A stretch of 40,972 bases of DNA. Origin: Nocardia pseudovaccinii NBRC 100343. GTDB taxonomy: Bacteria; Actinomycetota; Actinomycetes; Mycobacteriales; Mycobacteriaceae. A model generated the notes under the pieces. It was not told the DNA's origin and ran no database searches. It saw only the letters and a list, made by a program, of their open reading frames with translations. This document shows, piece by piece, positions 24,986-34,388 of this stretch (positions are counted from its first letter, which is position 1; the number at the start of each line of letters is the position of its first letter). Made by a program: the position numbers and the translations under genes. The stretch covers positions 1 through 40,972 of the forward strand of contig NZ_BDBY01000033.1 in assembly GCF_001613225.1 (NCBI RefSeq). Direction: 5' to 3'.

Positions 24986-25344
24986 GCTTTGGTTCCTAAC
25001 GGGGTGGACTGCGGAAGCAGCCCAATAAAAACCGCTGCATGCAAACGGTTCGTGACCTAATCGTTAATGTTTGCTCATCGATTGCCACCAAATAATGCCG
25101 AAGTCGATCACGATGAGACCTACACCACATCGACCGGATTCATTTACCCCATCGCCATCCAACGGACACCCGATGCGGGAAACCCGAACGCCGCAATCGG
25201 ATTCCATCATGCGCCGACACAAATCAGCCAGCGAAATCCGCAACAACACATCCAGCTTCGGACGCCCCGCACAAAACAGTAATGCGATATCGGGATGACA
25301 CAATCCCAAACGTGACGCCCCCCATATTGGCGACCAACGCGTAG
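24986..25344. other. Intergenic stretch with no supported gene
   Basis: These 359 bases are noticeably richer in A+T than the neighbours and hold the promoter of the leftward secreted-protein gene. The only long frames are an 81-codon leftward TTG-start frame and short rightward frames. None has a ribosome site or recognisable content. Confidence 0.5.
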
Positions 25345-26883
25345 TCAGCGCGTTTCGAGAACTGCCATGGCGGCATTGTGGCCGGGGATGCCGCTGACAC
25401 CGCCGCCGCGAATCGCGCCCGCACCGCAGATGAAGACGTTGGGCACGTCCGTAGCCACACCCCAGCGAGCCGCCGGAGTATCGGCTGCGCCGGAGCGATA
25501 GGGGAAGGCCAGGTCTCGGTGGAAGATATGCCCGCCGGGGAGGGCCACCTCACGTTCCAGGTCTACCGGCGACTTGGCCTCGATACAGGGTGCACCATCT
25601 TCGTCGAGTGCGAGACAACCGATAAGCGGTTCGGCGAGTACCGCATCCAGTTGGGCCAGTGCGGCTTTCACCGCCATCGCCTTCGCCGCCTCCGGATCGG
25701 ACTCGAAAAGCCTTGCCGGAGTGTGTAATCCGAACAGCGTGAGGGTGTGCAGATCGGAGCCGGGCGCGAGAATCGAGGGATCGGTCAGGGTGTGACAGTA
25801 GATCTCCGACGGCACGGCCGACGGGATCCGTCCGCCGGACGCCTCGCGATATGCCTGCTCCAGTTGCGAATATGATTCGGCGATATGAAAAGTCCCGGCG
25901 AATGCCTCGCGCGGATCTGTCGAAACGTCGCGCAACCGAGGTAACCGCCGCAGCACCATATTCACTTTCAGTTGGGCGCCTTCGGGTTTCGGCTCCTCCG
26001 GTATGCCGAGCAGCTGCGCGAGCTCATGCGGTGCCGCATTGACGAGCACATGCCGGGCGCGGATCACACCGTCCGCATAGCGCACTTCGGCGGTGAAATC
26101 GTCGGATTCGACCTCGGTCACGGCACAGCCGGTGATCAGCTCGGCACCGGCGGTGCGAACCGCGTCGGCGAGTGCGTCAGTCAGCGCGCCCATACCGCCG
26201 ATCGGTACATCCCAGTCGCCGGTGCCGCCACCGATCACGTGGTAGAGGAAGCACCGGTTCTGCCGCAGTTCAGGATCGTGCGCATGGGTGAAGGTCCCGA
26301 TGAGCGCGTCGGTGAGCACGACCCCGCGCACGGTGTCGTCGGCAAAGGTGGACTCGACCGTCTCCCCCAGCGGCCGCTCGAACAGCGCCGACCAGATGGC
26401 GGGATCGTCGACAACCCGCTCGAGCTCCGACCGCGTCGGCAACGGTTGCGTCAGCGTCGGAAACACCCGCTGCGCGAGCCGCCCGGTCGCGCCGTAGAAC
26501 TCCTGCCACGCCCGGAAATCCCGGTCCGATCCGGTGAGCCGCACGAAGCTGTCCCTGGTCCTGGCCTCGGAACCGGTATCGACCAGCAGTCCACCGTCCC
26601 CGACCGGCGTATACGACGAGATCCGCCGACGCCGCGTCGCGAACCGCAGCCCGAGTTCCTCGACGATCTGCCGCGGCAGCAGGCTCACCAGATACGAATA
26701 CCGCGACAATCGCGCATCGACGCCCGGGAACACCCGCGCCGAAACCGCGGCCCCACCGGTGTGCTCCTGCCGCTCCAGCACCAGCACCGACCGCCCGGCT
26801 CGCGCCAGGTATGCGGCGGCCACCAGCCCATTGTGACCACCACCGACCACCACCACGTCATAGGAGGAGCGCATCGGTCGCAT
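25345..26883 (-). CDS. Phytoene-desaturase-like FAD oxidoreductase (PYROXD2 type)
   Basis: A 512-residue flavoprotein. It has the N-terminal dinucleotide fold VVVVGGGHNGLVAAAYLARAG, then VLERQEHTGGAAVS typical of the carotenoid-desaturase group. The C-terminal FAD motif is FICGAGAIRGGGVSGIPGHNAA. No carotenoid gene (crtB, crtE) is near. Together with the similarity to animal PYROXD2, this suggests a general amine or alkene oxidoreductase rather than a pigment enzyme. The substrate is unknown. Two in-frame ATGs (26883 and three codons later) compete. It is divergent from the damaged permease gene, with 163 bases between. Confidence 0.85.
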   Translation of the reverse strand: MRPMRSSYDVVVVGGGHNGLVAAAYLARAGRSVLVLERQEHTGGAAVSARVFPGVDARLSRYSYLVSLLPRQIVEELGLRFATRRRRISSYTPVGDGGLLVDTGSEARTRDSFVRLTGSDRDFRAWQEFYGATGRLAQRVFPTLTQPLPTRSELERVVDDPAIWSALFERPLGETVESTFADDTVRGVVLTDALIGTFTHAHDPELRQNRCFLYHVIGGGTGDWDVPIGGMGALTDALADAVRTAGAELITGCAVTEVESDDFTAEVRYADGVIRARHVLVNAAPHELAQLLGIPEEPKPEGAQLKVNMVLRRLPRLRDVSTDPREAFAGTFHIAESYSQLEQAYREASGGRIPSAVPSEIYCHTLTDPSILAPGSDLHTLTLFGLHTPARLFESDPEAAKAMAVKAALAQLDAVLAEPLIGCLALDEDGAPCIEAKSPVDLEREVALPGGHIFHRDLAFPYRSGAADTPAARWGVATDVPNVFICGAGAIRGGGVSGIPGHNAAMAVLETR

Positions 26884-26972
26884 CCGTCCTGCCTACCACG
26901 GATTCCGCGGAGCCAATCTCCGAATGTGCGATTGCCGAGAGATTACGGCCCGGTTTCCATATTTCCCTGCGA

Positions 26973-27001
26973 TTGACCAGCACTCACTTCACACTTAGCT
27001 T
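26973..27001 (+). promoter_or_regulatory. Probable sigma70-type promoter of the permease gene
   Basis: TTGACC (26973-26978) and TAGCTT (26996-27001) are separated by 17 bases, and the ATG follows 45 bases downstream. Both boxes match at the key positions. This is inferred only from sequence. Confidence 0.4.
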
Positions 27002-27046
27002 CTGGCAAACGCTGTATGAGGGCGGCGTTTTCACCCGGGAGCGATC

Positions 27047-28596
27047 ATGACCGAAGCCACCACACCATCCGATGACGAACGGCGCCTGGCCGAACTCGGC
27101 TACAAACAGGAATTGGCGAGATCCTGGTCCGGGTTCTCCAACTTCGCCATCAGCTTCACCATCGTGTCCATCCTGACCGGCGGATTGGCCAGTTATGGCA
27201 TCGGTCTGGCCAACGGCGGCCCGATCACCATGGCGTGGGGCTGGCCGCTGGTCTCGGTCATGGTGTTGTTCGTGGGCCTGGCGATGGCCGAATTGGCCTC
27301 GGCCTACCCGACTTCCGGCGGTCTGTACTGGTGGGCATCCGAATTGGGCGGGCCGGTCTGGGGCTGGTTCACCGGTGGTTCAACCTGATCGGCCAGATCG
27401 CGGTGACCGCCGCCATCGACTACGGCGCGGCCATCTTCACCACCGCGGTGCTCAATGTGATCGGCATCGATATCGGAACCGACCGCACCGCAATCTTTTT
27501 GGTCTTCACGGCGATCCTGATCCTGCACGCCGTACTGAATGCGATCGGCCCGCATCTGTCCGCGGTCATCAACAATATCTCGGCCTGGTGGCATGTCGGC
27601 GGGGTGGCGATCTTCGTCGTGGTACTCGGGTTCGGCGCGAGCCACCATCAGAGCGTCGGCTTCGTCTTCACCGAAACCGTCGACAACAGCGCGGTCGGCT
27701 TCGGCGGGGTGGCGTTCAGCTTTCTACTCGGGCTGCTGCACGCGCAGTACACATTCACCGGCTACGACGCATCGGCACACATGTCGGAGGAGACCCACGA
27801 TGCCGCGCGCACAGCGGCCAAGGGCATCATCAACACCATTGTCGTCTCGGCCGTCGCCGGTTATCTGCTCATCATGGCGGTGACCTTCGCGATTCCGAAT
27901 CTCGACGATGCGCTCGATCCGACGAAAAACAAGGGCTACCCCGTGATCTACATCCTGGAGAACTCGCTGAATTCGTTCTGGTCCGGGCTGCTGCTGATCA
28001 TCGCCGCGGTCGCGCAGCTGTTCTGCGGCTACGCCTCGGTCACCTCGGCCTCACGGATGCTGTTCGCCTTCTCCCGTGACGGCGCGGTGCCGGGATCGGC
28101 CTACTGGTCGCGACTTTCGGCCCGCAAGGTGCCGGTGCACGCGGTGCTGTTCATCTCGTTCTTCTCCTTCGTCCTGCTGATCCCGTCGATGCTGGTGCCC
28201 GCGGAGAACGCGCCGACCGCATACGCGGCGGCCACCTCCGTCGCCACCATCGGCCTCTATATCGCCTACGGCATCCCTATCCTGCTGCGCCAACTGCACG
28301 GCGGCCGATTCCACACCGGCCCTTGGCAACTCGGCCCCTGGTATCGCCCCGTCGGCATCATCGCCCTGATCTGGATCGTGCTGATCAGCCTGCTGTTCAT
28401 CCTGCCGACCGATGACCGCGGCTATCCGTGGAACAGCGAATTCACTTGGAACACCGTCAATTACGCACCGATCACCCTGGTCGGCGTGGTGGGCACGATC
28501 GGCGTCTGGTGGCTCGCGTCGGCCAGACACTGGTTCACCGGACCCAGGCGAACGGTCGTCGAGACCGGTGAGTCCGAGGCGCCGGTACAGGCCTGA
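27047..28596 (+). pseudogene. APC-family amino acid/amine permease with a one-base frameshift
   Basis: The first frame (27047-27388) starts with GGGAG before the ATG and encodes the N-terminus and first three helices (SWSGFSNFAISFTIVSILTGG, then AELASAYPTSGGLYWWASELG). It stops after GPVWGWFTGGST. The second frame resumes exactly there with WFNLIGQIAVTAAIDYG and runs intact to 28596. Restoring one base near 27375 (ACCGG-TGG to ACCGGCTGG) joins them as GWFTGWFNLIGQ and gives a 516-residue permease of the GABA/choline-type APC branch. So the gene lost one C. Coding quality after the lesion is undamaged, which points to a recent mutation or a sequencing error. The kinase follows 43 bases downstream. 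Confidence 0.85.
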
Positions 28597-28639
28597 CCTG
28601 CTCATATCGGTGGCCGCACGTTCGGGATAGAGTCGACGT

Positions 28640-31024
28640 GTGTCCGTGGAGATCGATTTCCGCGCCGTTTTCGAGTCCGCACCAGGTCTGTACCTGGTAC
28701 TCGACGCCGACCTGTGCATCGTCGCGGTGACCGACGCATATGCCACCGCGACGATGACCGAACGACAGGACCTCCTCGGCAAGCACATTTTCAAGGCATT
28801 TCCGGACAATCCGGATGATTCGTCGGCAGAAGGTGTCCGTAACCTGCGGGTATCGCTGGAACGGGTGCTGCGGAACCGGGTCATCGATGCGATGCCGGTT
28901 CAGCGCTACGACATCCGCAAGCCCGACGGCACCTTCGAACCGCGATTCTGGAGTCCGACCAACTCCCCGGTCCTCGGTGCCGACGGCGAGCTGCGCTATG
29001 TCATCCACCGCGTCGAGGATGTCACCGATTTCATCCGGCTCGAAGCATCCGACGCGGCGAAACGAGAGGAAACGGCCGCGCTGCGGGCTTCGAGCCAGGA
29101 GATGGAACAGGAGGTGTTCGCCCGAGCCCGTGATGTCGCCGAAACCAGCAGGCAGCTCAAGGAGGCCAATATCGAGCTGACTCAGTTGTACGCGCGCGCG
29201 AAGGAACTCGACGAACTGAAGAGCCAGTTCGTCGCCAATATCAGCCACGAGCTGCGAACCCCGCTCATGTTGATCTTGGCGCCGACCCAGAAGTTGCTCG
29301 ACCGGTGCACGCCCGCCGACCGCGACGACCTCGAGCTGATCCTGCGCAATGCGCGCATACTGCAGCGTCAGATTGATGATCTGCTCGACGCCTCGAAGCT
29401 GGAGTCGGGCGCCATACGACCCGATTACGCCTGGATCGATGTCACCGAGCAGGTGCGGCTCGGCTCGGCCTTCTTCGAGTCCATGGCGGTCGACCGCGGC
29501 ATCCGCCTGGCCGTCGACGCGCCGCAGCCCGTCCCCGCCGCACTCGATCCCGAGCACCTGCAGCGCATTCTGCTGAATCTGCTGTCCAACGCCTTCAAAT
29601 TCGTCCCCGAAGGCGGCATTATCCGCTGCACCGTACGCCCTGCCGATGACGATGTGATCATCGAGATCGCCGATAGCGGCCCAGGCATACCGGCGTCGTA
29701 TCGCACCGCGGTCTTGGAGCGGTTCCGTCAGGTCGATGGCGCGGCGACCCGCGCGGTGGGCGGCACGGGTTTGGGCCTCAGCATCGTCCGTGACCTGGTG
29801 CGCTTGCAGCGTGGTGACATCACTATCGCCGACGCACCGGAGGGCGGCGCGATGATCGTGATCGAGCTGCCGCGAGCCGCCCCACCGGGCACCCCGGTCC
29901 GCCGCTCGGCCACCGAGCCCACACCGACTCGCGCAGGTTACGCCGCCGACGCGCTGATTGCCGAGCTGACGCCCGAGAGCCGCGAACGCACCACATACGC
30001 GGATACCGGATCGGATGAGTCGGAACCGAAACCGTCGGTCATTGTCGTCGAGGACAATGCCGACCTCAACGCACTGATTCGGGAGGCGCTCTCCGAGTCC
30101 TATCGGGTCATCGCCGCCGACAACGGTGGCACGGGACTGCGGCTGGCCCGAGCACACAAGCCGGATCTGATCGTGTGCGACCTCATGATGCCGGGCATGA
30201 GCGGCGACGAACTTCTGCACGAGGTCCGCGCCGACCACGAGTTGCGCAACACCCCGGTACTCATCGTCAGCGCACGCGCAGACGAGCAGTCGCGGCTGGA
30301 TCTGCTGCGTGCCGGGGCCAACGACTATCTGCGGAAACCTTTCGAGGTCACCGAACTCCGAGCACGGGTGGACAATCTGGTCGACCTCCGGCTGGCCGAG
30401 AAACGACTGCGGGCCTTGCGGATCATCCACGAACGCGACCGCATCGCCCACGAACTGCACCGCACGGTGATCGATCAACTGTTCGGCATCGGGATGCGAT
30501 TGAGCGGGATCCGTCCCTTGGCCCGTGTGCCCGCCGTCGCCGACCGCATCGACGACGCGGTCCAAGAACTCGACGCCGTCATCGATCACATCCGCGACAC
30601 CGTCGCGGAACTCGCCTCGGACCTCGAAATCGAGACCCCATTCCGCACGGAGGTCATGGAACTCGCCAGCGAGGCCGCCGAGGCGCTCGGCGCACAGTCC
30701 CAAGTCGGCTTCGCCGGACCGGTCAACGACCTCGATCCGGCTCTCACATCCGCTGCGCTCGAAGTCGTGGAACGGGTACTGCAGACAATGCGCCAGCGTG
30801 CGGTCGCCGAGGACATCCGGGTAAACGTCATCCTCGACGACCGCCAATTCGCCATCGTCATGCACGAAATCACGTGGACACCAACCGATCTCGCGATGGC
30901 GGAGCACGAGCCCGAACCGTTGTCGGAAACACTTGTCGGCTATGGCGCAGACCTGACAGTCACTACGCCCATACCCACCGAAACCGCTTGGTCCCTGACG
31001 ATCCCGCGCACCGGCAGGTGCTGA
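28640..31024 (+). CDS. Hybrid histidine kinase: PAS-HisKA-HATPase-REC plus a second DevS-type transmitter remnant
   Basis: A 794-residue cytosolic sensor without membrane segments. PAS covers about 1-135 and a coiled coil 136-195. HisKA has the phospho-acceptor His203 in NISHELRTP. HATPase shows N313/N317, DSGPGI at 345-350 and GGTGLGLS at 374-381. The receiver runs about 465-585, with Asp472, phospho-acceptor Asp514 in VCDLMMPGM, Ser544 and Lys566. Next comes a NarL/DevS-type dimerisation motif [23 protein letters not shown] (about 597-619, His607), a conserved [14 protein letters not shown] helix, and a C-terminal ~120 residues where the ATPase N and G boxes are absent. The start is GTG 28640. 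No partner regulator is adjacent. Confidence 0.9.
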   Translation: MSVEIDFRAVFESAPGLYLVLDADLCIVAVTDAYATATMTERQDLLGKHIFKAFPDNPDDSSAEGVRNLRVSLERVLRNRVIDAMPVQRYDIRKPDGTFEPRFWSPTNSPVLGADGELRYVIHRVEDVTDFIRLEASDAAKREETAALRASSQEMEQEVFARARDVAETSRQLKEANIELTQLYARAKELDELKSQFVANISHELRTPLMLILAPTQKLLDRCTPADRDDLELILRNARILQRQIDDLLDASKLESGAIRPDYAWIDVTEQVRLGSAFFESMAVDRGIRLAVDAPQPVPAALDPEHLQRILLNLLSNAFKFVPEGGIIRCTVRPADDDVIIEIADSGPGIPASYRTAVLERFRQVDGAATRAVGGTGLGLSIVRDLVRLQRGDITIADAPEGGAMIVIELPRAAPPGTPVRRSATEPTPTRAGYAADALIAELTPESRERTTYADTGSDESEPKPSVIVVEDNADLNALIREALSESYRVIAADNGGTGLRLARAHKPDLIVCDLMMPGMSGDELLHEVRADHELRNTPVLIVSARADEQSRLDLLRAGANDYLRKPFEVTELRARVDNLVDLRLAEKRLRALRIIHERDRIAHELHRTVIDQLFGIGMRLSGIRPLARVPAVADRIDDAVQELDAVIDHIRDTVAELASDLEIETPFRTEVMELASEAAEALGAQSQVGFAGPVNDLDPALTSAALEVVERVLQTMRQRAVAEDIRVNVILDDRQFAIVMHEITWTPTDLAMAEHEPEPLSETLVGYGADLTVTTPIPTETAWSLTIPRTGRC

Positions 31025-31070
31025 CCGAGTAGCGCGATCAGCGTGCAACGCCCACCGCTGGGGAGTCGAG

Positions 31071-32270
31071 ATGCGAAAGCGCCCAACCGACTGTGCGAGA
31101 ATTCCGCGGATGGGCTCCCAGTACGACCCCATCTCCGGTGATCCTTGGGCGGGAGCGCAATACGGACTGCTACCGCCGAAAGGACAAAAGCCGACCGTAT
31201 CGCCGATAGTGGCGGGCGCACGCGCGCAGATCGACAAGCTCGCCGCGCCGCCGGGTGTTTCGGAGACTGTCCGACGCGCAGTCGAATTCGCTCGAACCGC
31301 ATTTCGATTGATGGTCGATCAGCTCGGCACCGGAAACCCCTCCGATATTCCGGATCTGACGGCGTTGCTCGATGCGGCGAACCTCTACGACGTGGCCAAC
31401 AAATCCGTGGTGACCGCGCATTACAACACGAAATCTGCAGAATTGTCGGAGCTGACCGCGGGTTTGAAAGAGCGGGATGCCGAGCTCTCCGGCAAAGTTG
31501 GGGATGTCGCGGGCGATAACGCGAAGATGGCCAAGGAGATCCGCGACGAGGCGCAAATGCTGGGGCTGGTACTGCAAGCGGCCTCGCTGGCGGTCTCCGC
31601 ACGATCGGGCAGGTTGACAGCGAGTGAGGAAAAGTCGCTGTTGACCGACATTGTCACGAGAGTCCTGCATGTGGAGAAGGACTTCGTCGACATCATCGGA
31701 ACCAACTCGGAACGGGCCGGGCAGATGAGCCCCGTGACCTTGGCACAACTCGAAAAGATCTTCCCCCACACCCCCGAGTCCACGCTGAAAAAATACCTCC
31801 CCTACCTCGATCAGGCGATGCGTGACTACGGGATCGATACGCCCAAACGTGCGGCCGCTTTCCTTGCGCAGGTCGGAGTGGAGACCGACAATCTGAAGAC
31901 CCTCGAAGAATACGGTGACAAGGCCTATTTCGAGAGGAACTACGGGACACGCAAAGACCTCGGAAACGAGCAGTCGGGTGACGGCGCCATCTTTCACGGC
32001 CGAGGCGCGCTGCAACTGACCGGGCGTGCCAACTACCGGAAGGCAAGCGACGCCCTCGAGGTCGATTTCGTCAAAAACCCCGACCTGGCCGAAGACCCGA
32101 AGTACGCCTTCGCTACTGCTGGATGGTATTGGGATTCCAAGGATTTGAACGAAGATGCGGATAAATCGGACATCGACGCGATCACGCATACGATCAACGG
32201 CGGAAGCAACGGAAGCGCAGAGCGCAACGAGAATTACAGCCGCGCACGCAAGGTCCTCGACGCGGAATGA
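31071..32270 (+). CDS. GH19-type chitinase/muralytic protein with a long helical N-terminal region
   Basis: A 399-residue protein. The C-terminal ~175 residues are a GH19 endolysin-like domain: AAAFLAQVGVETDNLKTLEEYG with the candidate catalytic Glu271, YFERNYGTRKDLGN, GRGALQLTGRANYRKASDAL and ITHTINGGSNG. Such domains cut chitin or peptidoglycan. The first ~220 residues are helical (TVRRAVEFARTAFRLMVDQLG; a repetitive KERDAELSGKVGDVAGDNAKMAKEI stretch) and unlike known carbohydrate-binding modules. There is no signal peptide or membrane segment. Export by a type VII system, or a phage-derived role, are possibilities. The ATG at 31071 has GGGGAG upstream; an ATG 13 codons later is the alternative. 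Confidence 0.78.
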   Translation: MRKRPTDCARIPRMGSQYDPISGDPWAGAQYGLLPPKGQKPTVSPIVAGARAQIDKLAAPPGVSETVRRAVEFARTAFRLMVDQLGTGNPSDIPDLTALLDAANLYDVANKSVVTAHYNTKSAELSELTAGLKERDAELSGKVGDVAGDNAKMAKEIRDEAQMLGLVLQAASLAVSARSGRLTASEEKSLLTDIVTRVLHVEKDFVDIIGTNSERAGQMSPVTLAQLEKIFPHTPESTLKKYLPYLDQAMRDYGIDTPKRAAAFLAQVGVETDNLKTLEEYGDKAYFERNYGTRKDLGNEQSGDGAIFHGRGALQLTGRANYRKASDALEVDFVKNPDLAEDPKYAFATAGWYWDSKDLNEDADKSDIDAITHTINGGSNGSAERNENYSRARKVLDAE

Positions 32271-32306
32271 TCGAAGCGAAGACCATAGTTCCGCGGTTGC
32301 GACGCC

Positions 32307-32342
32307 CGAGTGGCATATGCCCACAGGGGCATATGCCACTCG
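32307..32342. terminator. Bidirectional hairpin between convergent genes
   Basis: A perfect 16-bp stem (32307-32322 with 32327-32342) has a 4-base loop and contains a CATATG core. It lies between the convergent GH19 and DHFR-like genes. A short T run follows on the plus strand and none on the minus strand. Termination in both directions is likely. Confidence 0.75.
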
Positions 32343-32350
32343 ACGTCTTT

Positions 32351-32965
32351 CTAATCCTCTTGGGGCAGGAACTGTTTCGCGTACTCGTACTCTTCGGTAC
32401 CTTCGGCCGCCGCCTTGGCGTACACCAGATGGACGACGCCGGTTTCGAAAGTATTGGACGAAAGCAGTTGCAGCGGAAGCGCAGCGCCGGTCTCCTCGAA
32501 CAATCGCAGGCCCTTGCGCACCGCGATCGGGTGCACCAGCAGGTGCAGCTCGTCCAAGAGCCCGACCTCGAGCAGTTGGCGGACAACCGATACCGATCCG
32601 CTGATGCCGATGGGTGCGTCGCCGGGCTCATCCTTCAGCGCCGCGACGGCCTCCGCCAGATCACCTTTCAGCACTTCGGAATTGCGCCAGGTGAAGGTGA
32701 GATCCTGATGCGTGACCACGATCTTGCGCGCGTCGCCGAGCTTCTTTGCCATCTCGGCGTCCACATCGCCCGCGGCCTCCCGCTCCGGCCATGCCCCGGC
32801 GAAACCCTCGTAGGTCTTGCGGCCCAGCAGCAGCGTATCGGCCGCGCCGAGCTGACTGTCGACGGCCGTGGCCATCTCCTCGTTGAAGTACGGGAAGTGC
32901 CAATCCTGGGGGTTCTCGACGACGCCGTCGAGTGCGATGAACAGTCCGGCGGTGATTTTCCGCAT
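32351..32965 (-). CDS. Dihydrofolate-reductase-family (RibD C-terminal-like) protein
   Basis: A 204-residue protein of the RibD_C/YyaP group. It has KITAGLFIALDGVVENPQDWHF at the N-terminus, DTLLLGRKTYEGFAGAWP, KIVVTHQDL, IGISGSVSVVRQLLEVGLLDELHLLVHPI and a late Leu-rich strand. These use NADPH to reduce small substrates; most members, including this one, have no known substrate. AAGGAGATACCG gives an ideal start. It converges on the GH19 gene and is followed by the shared hairpin. Confidence 0.88.
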   Translation of the reverse strand: MRKITAGLFIALDGVVENPQDWHFPYFNEEMATAVDSQLGAADTLLLGRKTYEGFAGAWPEREAAGDVDAEMAKKLGDARKIVVTHQDLTFTWRNSEVLKGDLAEAVAALKDEPGDAPIGISGSVSVVRQLLEVGLLDELHLLVHPIAVRKGLRLFEETGAALPLQLLSSNTFETGVVHLVYAKAAAEGTEEYEYAKQFLPQED

Positions 32966-33048
32966 CGGTATCTCCTTGGTCGGTTATTGATGCCGTGTCA
33001 CCAGATCAGACGGACCGAAGCCGGAAAAATCATCGCTCGCGTGCGCGC

Positions 33049-34269
33049 CTATTCGGGCGCTCGGCGACGCAGGGCGAGTTGGAGTTCGAGCAGCAGGCGA
33101 TCGGCGGGATCGGTCAGGTCCATCCCGAGGATGTCCTCGACCCGGCGGATCCGGTATCGCAGGGTATTCGGATGCACCTGCAGCGCCGTCGCGGCATTGC
33201 GCACATCGCCGTGTTCACGCAGATACGTCTCGACGCTCTCGCACAGATTCGCGGAATGCTTGCGGTCGTAGTCCAGCAACTTGCGCAGGCGCGGATCGTG
33301 CAGTTCCGGCCGTGTGCCGACGAGGTCGAGGATTTCGCCGAGCAGTACCGCGGTGCGCGATTCGGCCAGCGTGGTCACCCGGCCGCGCGGATAGGTCGCG
33401 GCCGTGCTGTCGAGGACCCGGTCCACCTCGGAGCGCGCGCCCGCGACATGGGCCAGATCCGGTATGGGACAGGCGATGGCGGCGCGCAATTCGAATTCGG
33501 CTTCGAGCTGTTCGACCAGCTGACGTGTCCACGCCGTCACGGCATGCGCCGAACGGTATTGCGGCAGTAGCACATACACCCGATCACCGAGGATGGTCGT
33601 CACCGAATCGCCGCGAAATGAGCTGGCGCGCAATCGAAGCATATTGCCGAAGGCGGCGGGCGACTTCACACCGGGCGCGACCGCGAAGCCGACCACCGCG
33701 GCCGGACCGGTCAGCGACAGATTCAACGCACTCGCCACGGCGGGCACATCGGCGGTGCCACCACCCGTTCCGAACAGCCGCTGAATCAGCAGCGCCTCGG
33801 TGGACGGCGCGTCCAGACTGCGCGAAATCAGCCGGGCGGCAATGGCCGACGCACCGCGCAGGATCTCCGCGGCATCCGGTTTGAACGGCCGGTCGCCCTG
33901 CTGCAACCAGATCGAGCCGAGCACCCGCGGCGCACTCCCCTCGGACTGCTCGCGAATGCTCACCACGAGGCGGCGCTTGATGTCCAGCTCCTCGTGCGCC
34001 GGTATGTCGATGACATCGTCGGTACCGCGCAGCCGATCGAACACCCCCCACGTGCGCAGCACCCGCAGATAATCGCGCGGCCCCTCCCGGCCGAGGATCG
34101 AAAGCACCCGCAGCTGGTCGGCCGCCTGATCCGAGGCCGAATACGCGAGCACATGCGATTGCGGGTCCTCGATGGACACCATCCCGCCCGCATTCTGGGC
34201 GACCATCTGCGCCAATCCGAACAGGTCCAGGTCCGCGGCCACCAACTCACCCTCGCTAGCCACGACCAC
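33049..34269 (-). CDS. PucR-family regulator of proline catabolism (PruC-like)
   Basis: A 406-residue regulator. The N-terminal GAF-like region (SIEDPQSHVLAYSASDQAADQLR onward) is followed by a CdaR/GGDEF-like middle part (about 160-290). The C-terminal PucR helix-turn-helix is DVRNAATALQVHPNTLRYRIRRVEDILGMDL. It is divergent from pruA with 119 bases between. In mycobacteria a gene of this family in the same position (PruC) activates the proline genes. That role is very likely here, with proline or pyrroline-5-carboxylate as a possible signal. The start is a GTG at 34269; another GTG lies two codons downstream. Confidence 0.85.
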   Translation of the reverse strand: MVVASEGELVAADLDLFGLAQMVAQNAGGMVSIEDPQSHVLAYSASDQAADQLRVLSILGREGPRDYLRVLRTWGVFDRLRGTDDVIDIPAHEELDIKRRLVVSIREQSEGSAPRVLGSIWLQQGDRPFKPDAAEILRGASAIAARLISRSLDAPSTEALLIQRLFGTGGGTADVPAVASALNLSLTGPAAVVGFAVAPGVKSPAAFGNMLRLRASSFRGDSVTTILGDRVYVLLPQYRSAHAVTAWTRQLVEQLEAEFELRAAIACPIPDLAHVAGARSEVDRVLDSTAATYPRGRVTTLAESRTAVLLGEILDLVGTRPELHDPRLRKLLDYDRKHSANLCESVETYLREHGDVRNAATALQVHPNTLRYRIRRVEDILGMDLTDPADRLLLELQLALRRRAPE

Positions 34270-34310
34270 TGCCCACTTTCATACGACTCGCCAATCCGGT
34301 CATCCCATCT

Positions 34311-34325
34311 TTGTCCGCTTGTCCG
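34311..34325. promoter_or_regulatory. TTGTCCG direct repeat upstream of pruA
   Basis: TTGTCCGCTTGTCCG contains two TTGTCCG copies offset by 8 bases, about 65 bases before the pruA ATG. It is a candidate site for the divergent PucR regulator. Only the repeat is seen; binding is a guess. Confidence 0.3.
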
Positions 34326-34388
34326 ATTCTGCGGGCTGTTTTGCCGTGTTGACTTCGGCTCACCGTCATATACCAGCAAGGAGGACTC

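Noticed and set aside
25064..25309. 81-codon leftward frame between the secreted protein and the oxidoreductase
   Set aside because: It has a TTG start, no ribosome site and no recognisable content. Not enough to call a gene.
28535..31237. 900-codon leftward frame, the longest in the window
   Set aside because: It is exactly antisense to the hybrid kinase, whose domains are unmistakable. Such long antisense frames are common in high-GC DNA. The translation shows no family features.
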